From: Prevotella sp.
GTDB taxonomy: Bacteria > Bacteroidota > Bacteroidia > Bacteroidales > Bacteroidaceae
DNA length: 40,774 nt
NCBI GenBank assembly: GCA_017557405.1
Contig: JAFYYV010000034.1
Span: forward strand, 1-40,774
Direction: 5' to 3'
Below, one piece after another: positions 40,182-40,774 of the stretch. Position 1 is the stretch's first letter. Each line of letters opens with the position of its first letter. A program made the translations under genes and the position numbers. Below the pieces are notes generated by a model. It had not been told where the DNA came from. It ran no database searches and saw only the letters and a program-made list of their open reading frames with translations.

Positions 40182-40212
40182 TTTGGAGATTGAAAAATAA
40201 GCCGTATCTTTG
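40182..40212 (+). promoter_or_regulatory. Promoter of the tRNA operon
   Basis: TTTG at 40182-40185, a 19-nt spacer and TATCTTTG at 40205-40212. It precedes four tRNA genes and probably tuf, as in other Bacteroidales. Confidence 0.7.
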
Positions 40213-40264
40213 CAGCCGTTTTAGAACTCGTCCTAACTGCGGTGCCAAACGGCTGCAAGGATTT

Positions 40265-40338
40265 GCCTCTTTAGCTCAGTTGGCCAGAGCACGTGATTTG
40301 TAATCTCGGGGTCGTTGGTTCGAATCCGACAAGAGGCT
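40265..40338 (+). tRNA. tRNA-Thr (anticodon TGT)
   Basis: A 74-nt cloverleaf: acceptor GCCTCTT with AAGAGGC, D-arm AGCTCAGTTGG, anticodon loop with TGT reading ACA, T-arm GTTCGAATC, discriminator T. No CCA is encoded. Confidence 0.95.
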
Positions 40339-40391
40339 CTCCAGAAGGGCGGCTGGCAAGTCGAGGGACAGTTCAGGACAAGAAAGAACAG

Positions 40392-40474
40392 GGGTGGTTT
40401 CCAGAGCGGCCAAATGGGGCAGACTGTAAATCTGTTGTCTTTCGACTTCGGTGGTTCGAATCCATCACCACCCA
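40392..40474 (+). tRNA. tRNA-Tyr (anticodon GTA)
   Basis: An 83-nt class II tRNA: acceptor GGGTGGT with ACCACCC, anticodon loop CTGTAAA with GTA, a long variable arm (GTCTTTCGACTTC), T-arm GTTCGAATC, discriminator A. Confidence 0.95.
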
Positions 40475-40558
40475 CTCTCAAACGGTTTTCGCGGGATTTT
40501 CCAGTCGGGCGCAAGAAGGACGCTTTTTGCTGAATACGCGACGAAAAATGCCGGGCAA

Positions 40559-40631
40559 GCGGAAATAGCTCAGTTGATAGAGCACTAGCCTTCCAAGCTG
40601 GGGGTCGCGGGTTTGAGCCCCGTTTTCCGCT
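40559..40631 (+). tRNA. tRNA-Gly (anticodon TCC)
   Basis: A 73-nt cloverleaf: acceptor GCGGAAA with TTTCCGC, anticodon loop CTTCCAA with TCC, T-arm GTTTGAGCC, discriminator T. It ends 6 nt before the next tRNA. Confidence 0.95.
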
Positions 40632-40637
40632 CTTTTT

Positions 40638-40709
<72 letters not shown>

Positions 40710-40774
40710 CTACTTTCGTTCTAAAATAGGATGTGAAGAAAAACGATTATTCAATAATAAAAATCATAAACAAG

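Overview
The window looks like a chromosomal segment from a Prevotella-like member of the Bacteroidales. Three things point there. Nine sites fit the Bacteroidetes promoter pattern (a TTTG-like -33 box, 19-20 nt, then TAnnTTTG). Many products belong to Bacteroidetes families (DUF4421-like, BspA-like/GLUG surface proteins, short C-terminal sorting tails, phosphatases fused to ATPase domains). The right-hand block rpsU-xerC-hpf-tRNA(Thr,Tyr,Gly,Thr) matches the conserved Bacteroidales segment upstream of tuf. Species-level placement is inference.

Region 1 (1-21.85 kb): after a 600-bp AT-rich leader, one recognisable promoter (493-523) is followed by twelve same-strand genes with gaps of at most 60 bp or overlaps. 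In order they encode: a patatin/beta-barrel phospholipase; a TolC-type channel, HlyD-type adaptor and two ABC-2 permeases; a lipoprotein metallophosphoesterase; two outer-membrane-type proteins; a SpoIIE/RsbU phosphatase with a fused RsbW-like ATPase domain; a STAS antagonist; a 2431-residue nonribosomal peptide synthetase (C-A-T-C-A-T-R); and a MATE exporter. The simplest reading is a biosynthesis, export and control unit for a reductively released dipeptide (an aldehyde, or the pyrazinone or alcohol derived from it). A compound hairpin follows the MATE gene.

Region 2 (21.85-32.85 kb): an intergenic stretch carries an exact six-unit 22-bp tandem repeat. A promoter then drives a small acidic protein, a 1660-residue secreted protein of unknown function, and a 1495-residue GLUG/BspA-like surface protein with a sorting-type tail. 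A small outer-membrane barrel gene follows.

Region 3 (32.85-38.0 kb): a second partner-switch operon (Cache/HAMP/SpoIIE phosphatase with fused ATPase domain, STAS protein, coiled-coil AraC-type regulator), a small exported protein, and a divergent lipoprotein gene. The small exported protein's promoter region and signal peptide are a clear duplicate of those of the outer-membrane barrel gene at 32.2 kb.

Region 4 (38.0-40.77 kb): a 660-bp intergenic region holds an AT-rich element with 28-nt perfect terminal inverted repeats and a second 22-bp repeat array, again just upstream of a promoter. Then come rpsU, xerC, hpf (with a perfect Shine-Dalgarno, rare in this phylum) and four tRNA genes. 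The window ends in the leader of what is probably tuf.

The observations most worth following are the dipeptide-reductase NRPS operon under a partner switch with no sigma factor in sight, the paired 22-bp repeat arrays, the duplicated promoter cassette, and 7-bp repeat tracts inside two large coding regions.
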